Below, piece by piece: positions 1 to 9,101 of a stretch of DNA of 64,000 bases. How positions within the stretch are numbered: position 1 is the stretch's first letter; each line of letters opens with the position of its first letter. The stretch is from Deltaproteobacteria bacterium (GTDB lineage Bacteria; Desulfobacterota; Desulfomonilia; UBA1062): assembly GCA_018436855.1 (NCBI GenBank), contig JAHDKO010000013.1, positions 62,001 to 126,000 of the forward strand, written 5' to 3'. Made by a program: the position numbers and the translations under genes. The notes under the pieces are model-generated. The model searched no databases. It was not told the DNA's origin and saw only the letters and a list, made by a program, of their open reading frames with translations.

Positions 1-713
1 TACATATTTTTCGGAGCAATTATAGTGACATAGATAGGATATGCGCGATGCTGGGATGGGAAAATCTCGATGGTGTCCTGCTGGATCTGGGGATGTCATC
101 GACCGCCCTCGATGATCCTGATCGAGGGTTTTCTTTTATGAGGCAAGGACCTCTGGACATGAGGTTTTCCGCCGAGAACCCGCTGAGCGCGGATACAGTC
201 GTGAATACCTATGACGAGCACCGGCTCGCCTCCCTGATCCGCGCCTATGGCGAAGAGCGCTTCGCCACGCGCATTGCGCGGCGCATCGTGGAATCCCGCC
301 CGGTGAAGTCCACCACGGAGCTTGCCGAGATTGTGTCGTCGGCCATTCCGAGACGCTTCTGGCCGAAGAAGATCCACCCGGCCACCAAGACCTTCCAAGC
401 CATCCGCATGGAGGTCAATCAGGAAATCGAGAGCCTCCAGAGCTTTCTCCCCAAGGCGGTGTCGCTGCTGGCCCCCGGCGGCGTGATCGCGATCATATCG
501 TTCCACTCACTCGAAGACCGCATCGTGAAGCGTTTTTTTGCCGGCACACCGGAACGCTTTGTCTATCCCCGGGGGCTGCCCGCCCCTGCGCCTGAGGAGC
601 CGCGACTGCTCAAGCCCGTCACCCGCAAATCCATCACCCCTTCAGAAGAAGAGGTCAGGAACAACCCGCGATCACGGAGCGCCCGCCTGAGAGCGGCCAG
701 GAGGCTCTCATGA
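1..713 (+). CDS. rsmH: 16S rRNA m4C1402 methyltransferase RsmH (MraW), 5' truncated
   Basis: C-terminal part of the S-adenosylmethionine-dependent methyltransferase that N4-methylates C1402 of 16S rRNA. The frame is open from base 3 to the TGA at 711-713, so the N-terminal third with most of the SAM site lies outside the window; the ATG at 48 is internal, because family-like sequence (FRSNYSDI) precedes it. Visible family motifs are DGVLLDLGMSS, then FHSLEDRIVKRFF, and the C-terminal NNPRSRSARLRAARRL. It opens the division/cell wall cluster, its classical position, and its stop overlaps the ftsL start (ATGA, 710-713). Identity is secure; only the length is incomplete. Confidence 0.95.
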   Translation, partial: HIFRSNYSDIDRICAMLGWENLDGVLLDLGMSSTALDDPDRGFSFMRQGPLDMRFSAENPLSADTVVNTYDEHRLASLIRAYGEERFATRIARRIVESRPVKSTTELAEIVSSAIPRRFWPKKIHPATKTFQAIRMEVNQEIESLQSFLPKAVSLLAPGGVIAIISFHSLEDRIVKRFFAGTPERFVYPRGLPAPAPEEPRLLKPVTRKSITPSEEEVRNNPRSRSARLRAARRLS

Positions 714-1000
714 AAGGCCGCGACACTGTGGACTTCCTGCCCGTCTTTCTCGTCATACTCTCCTTTTTCATGGCATGGGCGCTCTTCCACATCTGGACCC
801 GGCACATGGCCACTGAGCTCGGCTATGCCATAACGGCCGAGCAGACACAGCAGGAGAATCTCCTGAGCGAGAACAAATCGCTGAAACTGGAGATATCCAC
901 CCTGAAGAGCTCCCGGCGCCTCGAAGAGATCGCGAAAAGCAAGCTGGGCATGAAATCGCCCAGCCCCGAACAGGTGGTGTACCTATGGCTGGGCGAGTAA
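710..1000 (+). CDS. ftsL: Cell division protein FtsL
   Basis: Small bitopic division protein that works with FtsB and FtsQ to recruit and activate FtsW/FtsI at the septum. The 96-aa product has a short charged N-terminus, one hydrophobic segment (about residues 9-30), then a heptad-like coiled coil (about 40-75), the normal FtsL layout and length. Sequence identity is always weak in this family, so the call rests on architecture and on its position between rsmH and ftsI. Its start overlaps the rsmH stop, and its last 16 bases overlap the ftsI reading frame, which suggests translational coupling. Confidence 0.85.
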   Translation: MKGRDTVDFLPVFLVILSFFMAWALFHIWTRHMATELGYAITAEQTQQENLLSENKSLKLEISTLKSSRRLEEIAKSKLGMKSPSPEQVVYLWLGE

Positions 1001-2703
1001 AGGCTGTCCGGATCCTGCTCATTTTTCTCCTGGCGGCCATAGGGTCGCGGGCATTCTATCTCCAGGTCTTGCACCCCGATACCATTATATCCCGCGCCCA
1101 CAAGAAGTTCGATCACGACGTCAAGCTGAGCTCGTACCGGGGCACGGTATACGACAAGAGCGGGCAGCCGCTGGCCATCAGCCTGGAGGTGAAGTCCATC
1201 GCCGCAAACCCCCGGCTCATCGGCAACCCCTCATCGGCTGCCGCAAAGCTGGCACGGGTGCTGAAAATCAACGAGCATTCCTTGAAGAAGAGGCTTCAGT
1301 CCGACAAGTATTTCGTCTGGATCAAGCGCCATGTCTCGCCCGACGAAGTGGCGAAGGTGGAGGCGCTGAACATCAAGGGCATCGGCTACTACCACGAGCC
1401 CAAGCGGTTCTATCCCGAGGGCGAATCCATGGCGAACGTGCTGGGGCTCGTGGGCATCGACGGCCGGGGCCTCGAAGGCCTGGAGCTTCTCTACGACGGT
1501 ATCCTCCAGGGCAAGCCCAGGCACGTCGATGTCCGCAAGGACGGGTTCGGCAGGATCATCTACGCCCGGGGGCTCTCGCCCGACGAGGCCAAGGACGGCT
1601 CCACCATCTGGCTCACCATCGACCGCAGGCTCCAGTACATCGCCTTCTCCGAGCTCGAGCGCGCGGTCAGGGAAAACAAGGCCGCCTCGGGCTTTGTCAT
1701 CATCACCAACCCCACCACCGGGGAAATCTACGCCATGGCCTCTTATCCGAGCTTCAATCCCAACACGGGCTCGTATAAAAACCTGCAGGGCCACAAGAAC
1801 CGGGCCGTGGTGGACCGCTTCGAGCCCGGATCGGTCATCAAGCCCATGTGGGTCGGCTGGGGAATGGAAAACGACCTCATGAAGCCCTCCCAGATCGTCT
1901 TCTGCGAAAAAGGCAGGTTCTCCTACCACCGGGTCGTCTTCAACGATCACGAAGAGTACGGGTGGCTTCCGGTCAGGGATGTCATCAAGTTCTCGAGCAA
2001 TATCGGCATGGTTAAGCTGCTCGACCCGGTCAGGGCGGCCGACATGTATGCATGCATGGATCTCTTCGGCCTTCTGAACCCCACGGGCATCGAGTTCCCG
2101 GGTGAGCCCGGCGGACTGGTCAGGGAGCCAAGGGCATGGACCAGCGTCGACAAGGCCGCAATTTCCTTCGGCCACGGCTTTGCCGTGACCGGCATCCAGC
2201 TCATCACCTCGTTCAATGCCATGATCAACGGGGGCATGCTCCTGAAACCCTACCTCGTGGATCACGTGGCCGATGCCAAAGGCACCGAGATCCAGTACTT
2301 CCGGCCCACCATCGTCCGCAAGGTCATCTCACCGGCCGTCTCCCGGGAGATCGTGGACATCCTTTCGTCCGTGGTCGCCAAGGGCGGCACGGCGGAGGCC
2401 GCGAGCCTGAGCACCTATCGGGTCTTCGGAAAGACCGGCACGGCCCAGAAGATCGACCGGCTGACCGGGGCCTACTCCAAGAGCGACTATATTTCCACCT
2501 TCATGGGAGGAATCATCGATGCGAGCGGGAGGCCGAGGCTGAGCGTGATCGTGTCCGTCAACGAGCCGCGGCCCCATTATTACGCGAGCATCGTGGCTTG
2601 TCCCGTGTTCAAAAGGATAGTACAGAAGAGCGCCAGCATTATGGACATCAGCCCGAGCATCACGGTGGCCAGCAAAGGAGGAGCGGGTGATGAAGGCATC
2701 TGA
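985..2703 (+). CDS. ftsI: Septal peptidoglycan transpeptidase FtsI (PBP3)
   Basis: Class B penicillin-binding protein that cross-links septal peptidoglycan as partner of FtsW. The 572-aa protein has an N-terminal membrane anchor (about residues 8-27), a dimerisation/pedestal domain, and a transpeptidase domain with all three active-site motifs: the SVIK serine motif at Ser283, SSN at 337-339 and KTGT at 483-486. There is no PASTA tail after the catalytic domain, so it is a plain FtsI rather than a SpoVD/PBP2x type. It starts inside ftsL and overlaps murE, in the canonical cluster order. Confidence 0.96.
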   Translation: MAGRVKAVRILLIFLLAAIGSRAFYLQVLHPDTIISRAHKKFDHDVKLSSYRGTVYDKSGQPLAISLEVKSIAANPRLIGNPSSAAAKLARVLKINEHSLKKRLQSDKYFVWIKRHVSPDEVAKVEALNIKGIGYYHEPKRFYPEGESMANVLGLVGIDGRGLEGLELLYDGILQGKPRHVDVRKDGFGRIIYARGLSPDEAKDGSTIWLTIDRRLQYIAFSELERAVRENKAASGFVIITNPTTGEIYAMASYPSFNPNTGSYKNLQGHKNRAVVDRFEPGSVIKPMWVGWGMENDLMKPSQIVFCEKGRFSYHRVVFNDHEEYGWLPVRDVIKFSSNIGMVKLLDPVRAADMYACMDLFGLLNPTGIEFPGEPGGLVREPRAWTSVDKAAISFGHGFAVTGIQLITSFNAMINGGMLLKPYLVDHVADAKGTEIQYFRPTIVRKVISPAVSREIVDILSSVVAKGGTAEAASLSTYRVFGKTGTAQKIDRLTGAYSKSDYISTFMGGIIDASGRPRLSVIVSVNEPRPHYYASIVACPVFKRIVQKSASIMDISPSITVASKGGAGDEGI

Positions 2704-4144
2704 GGCAGCCGCCATCCTCGACGGAGCGCGGATCACAGGGACGGTCGGTGAGTTTTCCCGCCTGCGGGCGAACTCTCGGTCCATCCGGCCCGGTGATGCG
2801 TTCATCGCGGTGAAGGGAAGCGCCGACGACGGCCACCGGTATATCGAAGATGCCATCAAGGCAGGCGCGAGTGTGGTCTTCTGCAACCCCGGGACCTGCA
2901 CGGCCAATTCCCACGCCGCCACCACCATCGAGGTCCCGGACACCCGGGAGGCCCTGAGGCGGCTCCTGCCTGCGCTGTACCCAGAGGCCGGGAGGTTGAG
3001 GCTCATAGGGATCACCGGCACCAACGGCAAAACCACGACATCCTATCTCCTTGAATCGGTCCTGAAGGCGGCGGGCAGGGAGCCGGGGGTGATCGGCACC
3101 ATCAACATGCGCCATCACGATGTCAGCGTCTCTTCGTCGGTCACGACGCCGGGGCCGCTCGACCTCTTCGAGCAGCTCGACTCCATGGCCCGCGCCGGCG
3201 TGGATACCTGCGTGATGGAGGTGAGCTCCCATTCCCTCGATCAGGACCGGGTCATGGGACTCACGTTCGACTGCGGCATATTCACGAACCTGAGCCAGGA
3301 TCACCTCGACTATCACCAGGACATGGAAGCGTATTTCCTTGCCAAGAAAAGGCTCTTCGATGCCTATCTGAAGGGCGCCGCGGTCATTAATGCCGACGAT
3401 GCCTTCGGGCAGCGACTCGTCAGGGACCTCCCCGGTGCCCTCACCTACGGCAGACAGAGCGACGCCCTGATCCGGGTCCGTTCACTGAGAGCAGACAACG
3501 AGGGCCTGCATCTTACACTGTCGAGCCCGGCAGGGGATCTGCACCTCGACACCCGGCTCATGGGAGAGGTCAACGCGTATAACATCATGGCCTGCGTGGG
3601 TACATCCATCGCCTCGGGGATCGACATGGGGGCCGTCGTCTCGGGGATAGAAGCCCTCCGGGAGGTCCCGGGCAGGATGGAGCCGGTGAGAAACCGCCTG
3701 GGGCTGACCGTTCTCGTGGACTTCGCCCACACCCCGGACGCCCTCCGGCACGCACTTGCCTCGGCCAGGTCGCTCACGAAGGGCAGGCTCATCTCCGTGT
3801 TCGGCTGCGGGGGCGACCGCGACCGGGCAAAGAGGCCCTTGATGGGCTCCATCGCGGCCCGGGCCTCGGATGTCGTTATCGTGACCTCGGACAACCCCCG
3901 AAGCGAAGATCCGGCCGCCATCATCAAGGACATCGTCGCCGGGATCGACGACCGGAGCAGGCTGATGGTCGAGCCTGACCGCCGCGAGGCCATACGGCTC
4001 GGGATCGGCCTGATGAAAAGCGGCGATTGCCTGCTCATTGCAGGGAAAGGCCACGAGACCTATCAGATCATCGGCTCGCAGAGGCTGTCTTTCGACGACA
4101 GGGTCTGCGCCGCGCAGTGCCTGGAGGAGGTGAGCAGGCCGTGA
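2690..4144 (+). CDS. murE: UDP-MurNAc-L-Ala-D-Glu:meso-diaminopimelate ligase MurE
   Basis: Cytoplasmic ATP-dependent ligase that adds the third stem-peptide residue to the peptidoglycan precursor. Three Mur ligase domains are recognisable; the P-loop is GTNGKTT with Lys114, and the C-terminal domain carries DNPR (residues 401-404), the motif associated with meso-diaminopimelate rather than lysine. This supports a Gram-negative type wall. The ATG at 2690 is preferred over the in-frame GTG at 2687 because an AGGAGG sequence lies about 7 bases upstream. The gene begins 14 bases before the ftsI stop and its TGA overlaps the murF GTG. Confidence 0.96.
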   Translation: MKASEAAAILDGARITGTVGEFSRLRANSRSIRPGDAFIAVKGSADDGHRYIEDAIKAGASVVFCNPGTCTANSHAATTIEVPDTREALRRLLPALYPEAGRLRLIGITGTNGKTTTSYLLESVLKAAGREPGVIGTINMRHHDVSVSSSVTTPGPLDLFEQLDSMARAGVDTCVMEVSSHSLDQDRVMGLTFDCGIFTNLSQDHLDYHQDMEAYFLAKKRLFDAYLKGAAVINADDAFGQRLVRDLPGALTYGRQSDALIRVRSLRADNEGLHLTLSSPAGDLHLDTRLMGEVNAYNIMACVGTSIASGIDMGAVVSGIEALREVPGRMEPVRNRLGLTVLVDFAHTPDALRHALASARSLTKGRLISVFGCGGDRDRAKRPLMGSIAARASDVVIVTSDNPRSEDPAAIIKDIVAGIDDRSRLMVEPDRREAIRLGIGLMKSGDCLLIAGKGHETYQIIGSQRLSFDDRVCAAQCLEEVSRP

Positions 4145-5511
4145 AGCTCGTCGCCTTTGACGCAGCCGAATGCGCAGGCGGAACCGTCGTGTACGGCAGC
4201 CCCGAGATCGTTTTCACCGGCGTGTCCACCGACACCCGGACCATCCGCGGGGGAGACCTGTTCGTGGCGCTTGCCGGCGAGCGCTTCGACGGCCATGCGT
4301 TCGTGGCCGAGGCCTTCTCGCGGGGCGCCGCCGGTGCGGTGGTCATGCAGGACGGGTTCCGAGGCCCGGGCACGGTCATCGCTGTTGAAGACACGCTCGC
4401 GGCCCTAGGGGACATCGCAGCGTTCATCAGAAACCACTATCACCCCGTTGTGGTGGGCATCACCGGATCGGCGGGTAAAACCACCATCAAGGAGCTGTGC
4501 GCCTCGATACTCTCCCTTGAAGGAAGGTGCCTCAAGACCGAGAAGAACTACAACAACCTCATCGGCGTGCCGTTGAGCATGCTCGGTCTCTCGGACGAGC
4601 ACCGCTTCGCGGTCATCGAGATGGGGACGAACCGCTTCGGAGAGATCGACCGCCTCGCGTCCATTGTCCGTCCCCAAGCGTCCATTCTCACCAACATCAA
4701 CCCCGTGCACTTGAGCGGGTTCAGGAGCATCTCGGGCGTCATCCGGGAGAAGCAGGCCATTTTTTCCCATACGGCGCAAGACGGCATCGCCGTGATCGAT
4801 CCGCACCAGGAGCACATGGACAAGGTGGTCATTCCCTCAGGCCTTGCCCGGTTCACCTACTCCTGCCGCGGCAAGGCGGACGTGACCCTGAAGGAGGTGC
4901 TCCACCAGAGCCTGGACGGCACCGAAATCGTGATGGATGCGGCGGGCAGGGAGATCCGGACGAAAGTCCTGCTGCCGGGAATGCACAACGTCGTCAACTC
5001 CCTGGCTGCGGCGGCATGCGCCCTGGCTTTAGGCATCGACCCGGAGAAGATCTCCCGCGGCATCGCGTGCGCGCGGTTTCCGGGCATGCGCTCGGAGGTC
5101 ATCGTGTACCGGGGGGTTTCCATTATCAACGACTCCTACAACGCCAACCCGGCCTCCATGAAGGCGGCGCTTGAGGTGCTCGTTGAATCGCCGCATACGT
5201 ACCGGGTGGCCGTCCTGGGCGACATGCTGGAGCTGGGCGGCGAGGCGGAGCACTGGCATGCAGAGCTGGGGAAATGGGTGGCCCAGGCCGGGGTAGACCG
5301 GCTCGTCGTCACCGGGGAAATGGCCCGGGTCATAGCGGATGAAGCGCTCCGGCAGGGGATGGACCCCGGGTCGGTCCGCATTGCCCTGAACCGGGAAGAA
5401 ATCCTGAAACACCTCCTCGATGTGCTGGACAGGGATGCCGCCGTGCTGGTCAAGGCATCCCGGGGCCTGCATCTCGACGAGGTGGTGACACAGCTCAAGG
5501 CGGTGGGCTGA
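4141..5511 (+). CDS. murF: UDP-MurNAc-tripeptide:D-Ala-D-Ala ligase MurF
   Basis: Last cytoplasmic Mur ligase; it adds D-Ala-D-Ala to make UDP-MurNAc-pentapeptide. The protein (456 aa) has the ATP loop GSAGKTT with Lys113 and the [11 protein letters not shown] motif typical of MurF. The GTG at 4141 overlaps the murE stop (GTGA), is preceded by GGAGGAGG, and begins a MurF-like N-terminus ([11 protein letters not shown]). The open frame extends further upstream inside murE, but that part has no similarity to MurF and is treated as chance. The start of mraY is 2 bases after its stop. Confidence 0.95.
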   Translation: MKLVAFDAAECAGGTVVYGSPEIVFTGVSTDTRTIRGGDLFVALAGERFDGHAFVAEAFSRGAAGAVVMQDGFRGPGTVIAVEDTLAALGDIAAFIRNHYHPVVVGITGSAGKTTIKELCASILSLEGRCLKTEKNYNNLIGVPLSMLGLSDEHRFAVIEMGTNRFGEIDRLASIVRPQASILTNINPVHLSGFRSISGVIREKQAIFSHTAQDGIAVIDPHQEHMDKVVIPSGLARFTYSCRGKADVTLKEVLHQSLDGTEIVMDAAGREIRTKVLLPGMHNVVNSLAAAACALALGIDPEKISRGIACARFPGMRSEVIVYRGVSIINDSYNANPASMKAALEVLVESPHTYRVAVLGDMLELGGEAEHWHAELGKWVAQAGVDRLVVTGEMARVIADEALRQGMDPGSVRIALNREEILKHLLDVLDRDAAVLVKASRGLHLDEVVTQLKAVG

Positions 5512-5513
5512 TC

Positions 5514-6593
5514 ATGCTGTATCATATCCTCTACCCACTCCACACGGACTTCGCGATCTTCAATGTCTTCAAGTACATCACCTTCCGGTCGATCTACGCC
5601 ACCATCACCGCCCTGGCCATCTGCCTGTGGCTGGGCCCATGGTTCATCAGAAAGCTCACCGAGCTCAAGCTCAAGGAACGGATCAACGGCTACACCCCCA
5701 AGACACACCAGGGGAAGTCCGGAACTCCCACCATGGGAGGCATCCTGATCATCTCGGCCGTGGCCTTGTCCACGCTCCTGTGGGTGGACCTGGCGAACCT
5801 CTACATCTGGATGGGTATGATCATCCTGCTGAGCTTCGGGCTGCTGGGATTCGTGGATGATTATCTCAAGACCATCAAGGGAAACATGAAGGGGGTGCCG
5901 GGACGGGTCCGGCTCGTGGCGGAATTCGCCGTCGCCGCGCTGATCGGGTATATCCTTATTAATATACCGGGCTTCGACCGATCCATCGTGATCCCCTTCT
6001 TCAAGAACATATCCATCGACTTAGGCGCTTTCTACGTTCCCTTTGCCATGCTGGTGATCGTGGGAAGCGCGAACGCCGTCAATCTCACCGACGGACTCGA
6101 CGGGCTGGCGATCGGTCCCTGTACGATCGCAGCGGCGACCTATCTCATCTTCGCGTACGTGACAGGAAACTTCAAGGCGGCTTCATACCTCCAGTTCCCC
6201 TTCATCTCCGGTGTCGGAGAGCTCTCGATCTTTCTCGGCGCCCTGGTGGGCGCAGGCATGGGGTTCCTCTGGTACAACGCCTACCCCGCCCAGGTGTTCA
6301 TGGGCGATGTGGGCTCGTTGAGTCTGGGAGGAATCCTGGGAACAGTGGCACTTATTACCAAACAGGAGGTGCTGCTGGTGGTGGTCGGAGGGATTTTCGT
6401 GATGGAGGTGGTGTCTGTCGTCCTGCAGGTGGGATTCTTCAAGTACACGAAAGGCAGACGCATATTCCGAATGGCCCCCATTCACCATCATTTCGAGCTC
6501 AAGGGATGGCCGGAGCCCAAGATCATCGTGCGGTTCTGGATCATCTCGCTCATGCTGGCGCTGGTGGCCATTTCGACCCTGAAACTGAGGTAA
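5514..6593 (+). CDS. mraY: Phospho-MurNAc-pentapeptide translocase MraY
   Basis: Integral membrane enzyme that transfers phospho-MurNAc-pentapeptide to undecaprenyl phosphate, giving lipid I. The product is 359 aa, the usual length, with about ten predicted membrane segments. Signatures visible are the DDYLK aspartates, the [13 protein letters not shown] motif and the HHHFELKG motif near the C-terminus. The N-terminus (MLYHILYP) matches the family, supporting the ATG at 5514. It lies 2 bases after murF and is followed after 5 bases by a 44-codon ORF. Confidence 0.97.
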   Translation: MLYHILYPLHTDFAIFNVFKYITFRSIYATITALAICLWLGPWFIRKLTELKLKERINGYTPKTHQGKSGTPTMGGILIISAVALSTLLWVDLANLYIWMGMIILLSFGLLGFVDDYLKTIKGNMKGVPGRVRLVAEFAVAALIGYILINIPGFDRSIVIPFFKNISIDLGAFYVPFAMLVIVGSANAVNLTDGLDGLAIGPCTIAAATYLIFAYVTGNFKAASYLQFPFISGVGELSIFLGALVGAGMGFLWYNAYPAQVFMGDVGSLSLGGILGTVALITKQEVLLVVVGGIFVMEVVSVVLQVGFFKYTKGRRIFRMAPIHHHFELKGWPEPKIIVRFWIISLMLALVAISTLKLR

Positions 6594-6598
6594 AGGCT

Positions 6599-6733
6599 AT
6601 GGGAAAGAATGAACAGGAACTCCATTATCTGCAGATGATCATCGATTTTTACGTAGATCATGAGGACAAGCGCATTGCCGCGCTCCTCATGAGGATCAGC
6701 GAGAGCCTGGAAAGGATGCGGGCTTGCGCGTAG
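6599..6733 (+). CDS. Hypothetical 44-aa microprotein between mraY and murD
   Basis: No family is recognised. The ORF starts at ATG 6599, five bases after the mraY stop, with GAGG about 9 bases upstream, and its TAG (6731-6733) lies inside the start region of murD, which begins with TTG at 6724. The product begins MGKNEQELHYLQ and is acidic then amphipathic (IIDFYVDHEDKRIAALLMRI), consistent with one or two soluble helices and no membrane segment. Without it, mraY and murD would be separated by about 130 bases, unusual in a cluster where all other genes abut. Coding status is inferred from this spacing and the ribosome site; it could instead be a leader that couples translation into the TTG-started murD. 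Confidence 0.5.
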   Translation: MGKNEQELHYLQMIIDFYVDHEDKRIAALLMRISESLERMRACA

Positions 6734-8001
6734 TCGTATGGGGCACGGGCCGGACGGGCCTGGACACGGCGCGGGAGATGATCAGGCAGGGCCACGAGGT
6801 GCGCCTCGTGGACGAGAAGCCTGCGCGGTCAGGCTTGGACCTGCCGGTTACCCAACTGAGCAGGGAAGACATGCTCTGGGCCGACCTCGTAATCCCGAGC
6901 CCCGGGATTCCGAGGTTCCACCCCATGCTCGGCCAGGCGAAAAAGGTGCTCTCAGAGGTGGAGGTGGCGTCTTCGCTGCTCACGGGCACACTCATCGCCG
7001 TCACGGGCACCAACGGCAAGACGACCACCACCACGCTCATCCACGAAATTCTCTGCCGGGCGGGTCTCGACGCGGGCATCGGGGGGAACATCTCGCCGCC
7101 GCTCATTTCGCTCGTCGAGCGCAATCCCCGCTACGTGGTCGCCGAGATCAGCACCTTCCAGATGGAGTGGATCGAGCGGTTCAGGCCCCGCATCGGCGTG
7201 TGCCTGAACATCACCCCGGACCATCTGGACCGGTACCGGGACTTGGACGAATACGTGCTGTACAAGAAGATCATGTTCAAAAATCAGACGCAGGACGACA
7301 TCGCGGTGCTCAACGACGACGATCCGTATCTGAAGGACGTGGACGGCCGCGCGCGCCGGGCAGGCTTTTCGTTTTCCAGCCCGGCCTCGCAAGACGGCGC
7401 GTTCATCAGGGGATCGCGCATCTTCTTCCAGGGAAGCATCGAAGGGCCGGGCCCCCTGCTCCCCCAAGACAGGGAGCTCGGCAACGGCTTGAAGGAAGAC
7501 ATGCTCGCCTCGGCCCTGGTGGCACGGCTGCTGGGCATCGACTCTGAGGCGGCCCAGGAGGTGTTCGCCTCTTTTCCGGGGATCCACCACCGGTTCGAGC
7601 ACGTGGCGACCATCGACGGCGTGACCTTCGTGGACGACTCCAAGGCGACCAATGTGGGCGCACTGGAAACGGCGCTGTCCGGGATGCAGGGGCAGGTGAT
7701 CCTCATCCTCGGAGGCAAGGACAAGGGAGGCGACTTCTCGCACATCGCGAAGCGTTTCAGGGAAAAGATCCGCCTGGCCGTCGTGCTGGGCGAGGCCGCC
7801 GGCAGGATCAGGCGCGAGGTGGCGGATTTCGTGGAAACGAAAGCTGCGCCGGACATGCAGCAGGCGGTCAGGACGGCATTCGAAAAGGCGGAAAGCGGCG
7901 ACACGGTGCTCCTGAGCCCGGGATGCGCCAGCTTCGACATGTTCAACAGTTATGCCCACAGGGGAGATGTGTTCCGGCAATGCGTACACTCGATCAGATA
8001 A
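6724..8001 (+). CDS. murD: UDP-MurNAc-L-Ala:D-Glu ligase MurD
   Basis: Cytoplasmic ligase adding D-glutamate to UDP-MurNAc-L-Ala. The 425-aa product has an N-terminal Rossmann-like domain (VVVWGTGRTG), the ATP loop GTNGKTTTT with Lys99, and the family segment FVDDSKATN in the C-terminal half. The only start that retains the complete N-terminal domain is the TTG at 6724, which overlaps the end of the preceding 44-aa ORF by 10 bases, so initiation may depend on translational coupling. The stop TAA shares its last base with the proposed ftsW ATG (TAATG). Confidence 0.94.
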   Translation: MRVVVWGTGRTGLDTAREMIRQGHEVRLVDEKPARSGLDLPVTQLSREDMLWADLVIPSPGIPRFHPMLGQAKKVLSEVEVASSLLTGTLIAVTGTNGKTTTTTLIHEILCRAGLDAGIGGNISPPLISLVERNPRYVVAEISTFQMEWIERFRPRIGVCLNITPDHLDRYRDLDEYVLYKKIMFKNQTQDDIAVLNDDDPYLKDVDGRARRAGFSFSSPASQDGAFIRGSRIFFQGSIEGPGPLLPQDRELGNGLKEDMLASALVARLLGIDSEAAQEVFASFPGIHHRFEHVATIDGVTFVDDSKATNVGALETALSGMQGQVILILGGKDKGGDFSHIAKRFREKIRLAVVLGEAAGRIRREVADFVETKAAPDMQQAVRTAFEKAESGDTVLLSPGCASFDMFNSYAHRGDVFRQCVHSIR

Positions 8002-9101
8002 TGCCCGAGATGGATTTCGACATGGTCTTCCTCATGGCCACGCTCATGCTGCTGGTCATGGGGACGGTCATGATCTTTTCCTCGAGCTATTTCATATCCA
8101 AAGAGGTGTACGACGACAGCTTTGCCATGATCGGGAAGCATCTCTTCCATCTGGGAGTGGGGATCGTGGCGATGGGGTATCTCATCCACGCGGACTATCG
8201 AAAGTTCAATACCCGTATCTTCGCCCTGGCCGCCCTGGGTGCCGGAATCGTCGCGTGCATCCTGTGTTTCGTCCCGGAAATCGGCGTCTCCGGAGGCCAT
8301 GCGCGAAGGTGGATCAGGGTCCCCTTTCTCACGGTGCAGGCATCCGAGATCTTGAAGATCGCCCTCATCTTCTATCTCGCCTATTCCCTGTGCAAGAAAA
8401 CCAAGAAGATCCGGGACTACCGGTACGGCGTTCTGCCCGTTCTTGCGGTCGTAGGCTTGAGTGCCCTGCTCATCCTCGTCGAGCCCGACTTCGGCACCGC
8501 CGCCACCATCGGGATATGGTCGATCTTCATCCTTTTCATTGCCGGCATGCGGATCAGGCACCTGGTCCTCACCCTGCTGGTCATACTGCCGGCCGGGATC
8601 CTCATGATGCTCCTGGAGCCCTACCGCAGGGCCAGGCTGCTCGCCTTCACGGATCCGTGGGAGGACATGCACGGTATCGGATACCAGACCGTGCAGTCCA
8701 TGGTGGCCCTTGCCAGCGGAGGCATCTTCGGCTCGGGCCTGGGCGAAGGCACCCAGAAGCTCTTCTTCCTTCCCGCACCCCACACCGACTTCATCCTCTC
8801 GGTCCTGGGGGAAGAGCTCGGGTTCATCGGCGTTCTGTTCATCGTGGCGCTCTTCGGCCTCTGGATCTGGAGAGGATACACCATCGCCATGGCCACGAAC
8901 GACGACTTCGGGTTCCTCCTGGTCGTCTCTGCCGTCTCCCTCATGGGACTGCAGGCCATCGTGAACATGGGGGTGGCCATGTCCGTCTTCCCCACTACGG
9001 GCATCGCCCTTCCCTTCTTCAGCTACGGAGGATCAAGCCTGGTGACCGCCATGGTGGCCTCGGGCATCGTGCTCTCGGTTTCGCGGAGGGCCCGGCTATG
9101 A
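8001..9101 (+). CDS. ftsW: Septal peptidoglycan glycosyltransferase FtsW
   Basis: SEDS-family polytopic membrane protein that polymerises lipid II at the septum with FtsI. About ten hydrophobic segments are seen, with SEDS hallmarks such as GGHARRW in the first half, VEPDFGTA in the middle, and FFSYGGSSL near the C-terminus. I take the ATG at 8001, which overlaps the murD stop (TAATG), giving 366 aa; an in-frame ATG at 7980 adds seven residues and has a weak GGGGAG further upstream. The gene ends with an ATGA overlap onto murG. Function is certain, the exact start less so. Confidence 0.94.
   Translation: MPEMDFDMVFLMATLMLLVMGTVMIFSSSYFISKEVYDDSFAMIGKHLFHLGVGIVAMGYLIHADYRKFNTRIFALAALGAGIVACILCFVPEIGVSGGHARRWIRVPFLTVQASEILKIALIFYLAYSLCKKTKKIRDYRYGVLPVLAVVGLSALLILVEPDFGTAATIGIWSIFILFIAGMRIRHLVLTLLVILPAGILMMLLEPYRRARLLAFTDPWEDMHGIGYQTVQSMVALASGGIFGSGLGEGTQKLFFLPAPHTDFILSVLGEELGFIGVLFIVALFGLWIWRGYTIAMATNDDFGFLLVVSAVSLMGLQAIVNMGVAMSVFPTTGIALPFFSYGGSSLVTAMVASGIVLSVSRRARL

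Noticed and set aside
7952-9097. N-terminal extension of the murG frame through ftsW
   Set aside because: The ftsW gene occupies this DNA in another frame; MurG begins at ATG 9098 with its glycine loop. The same reasoning applies to the extension before murC at 9742-10149.
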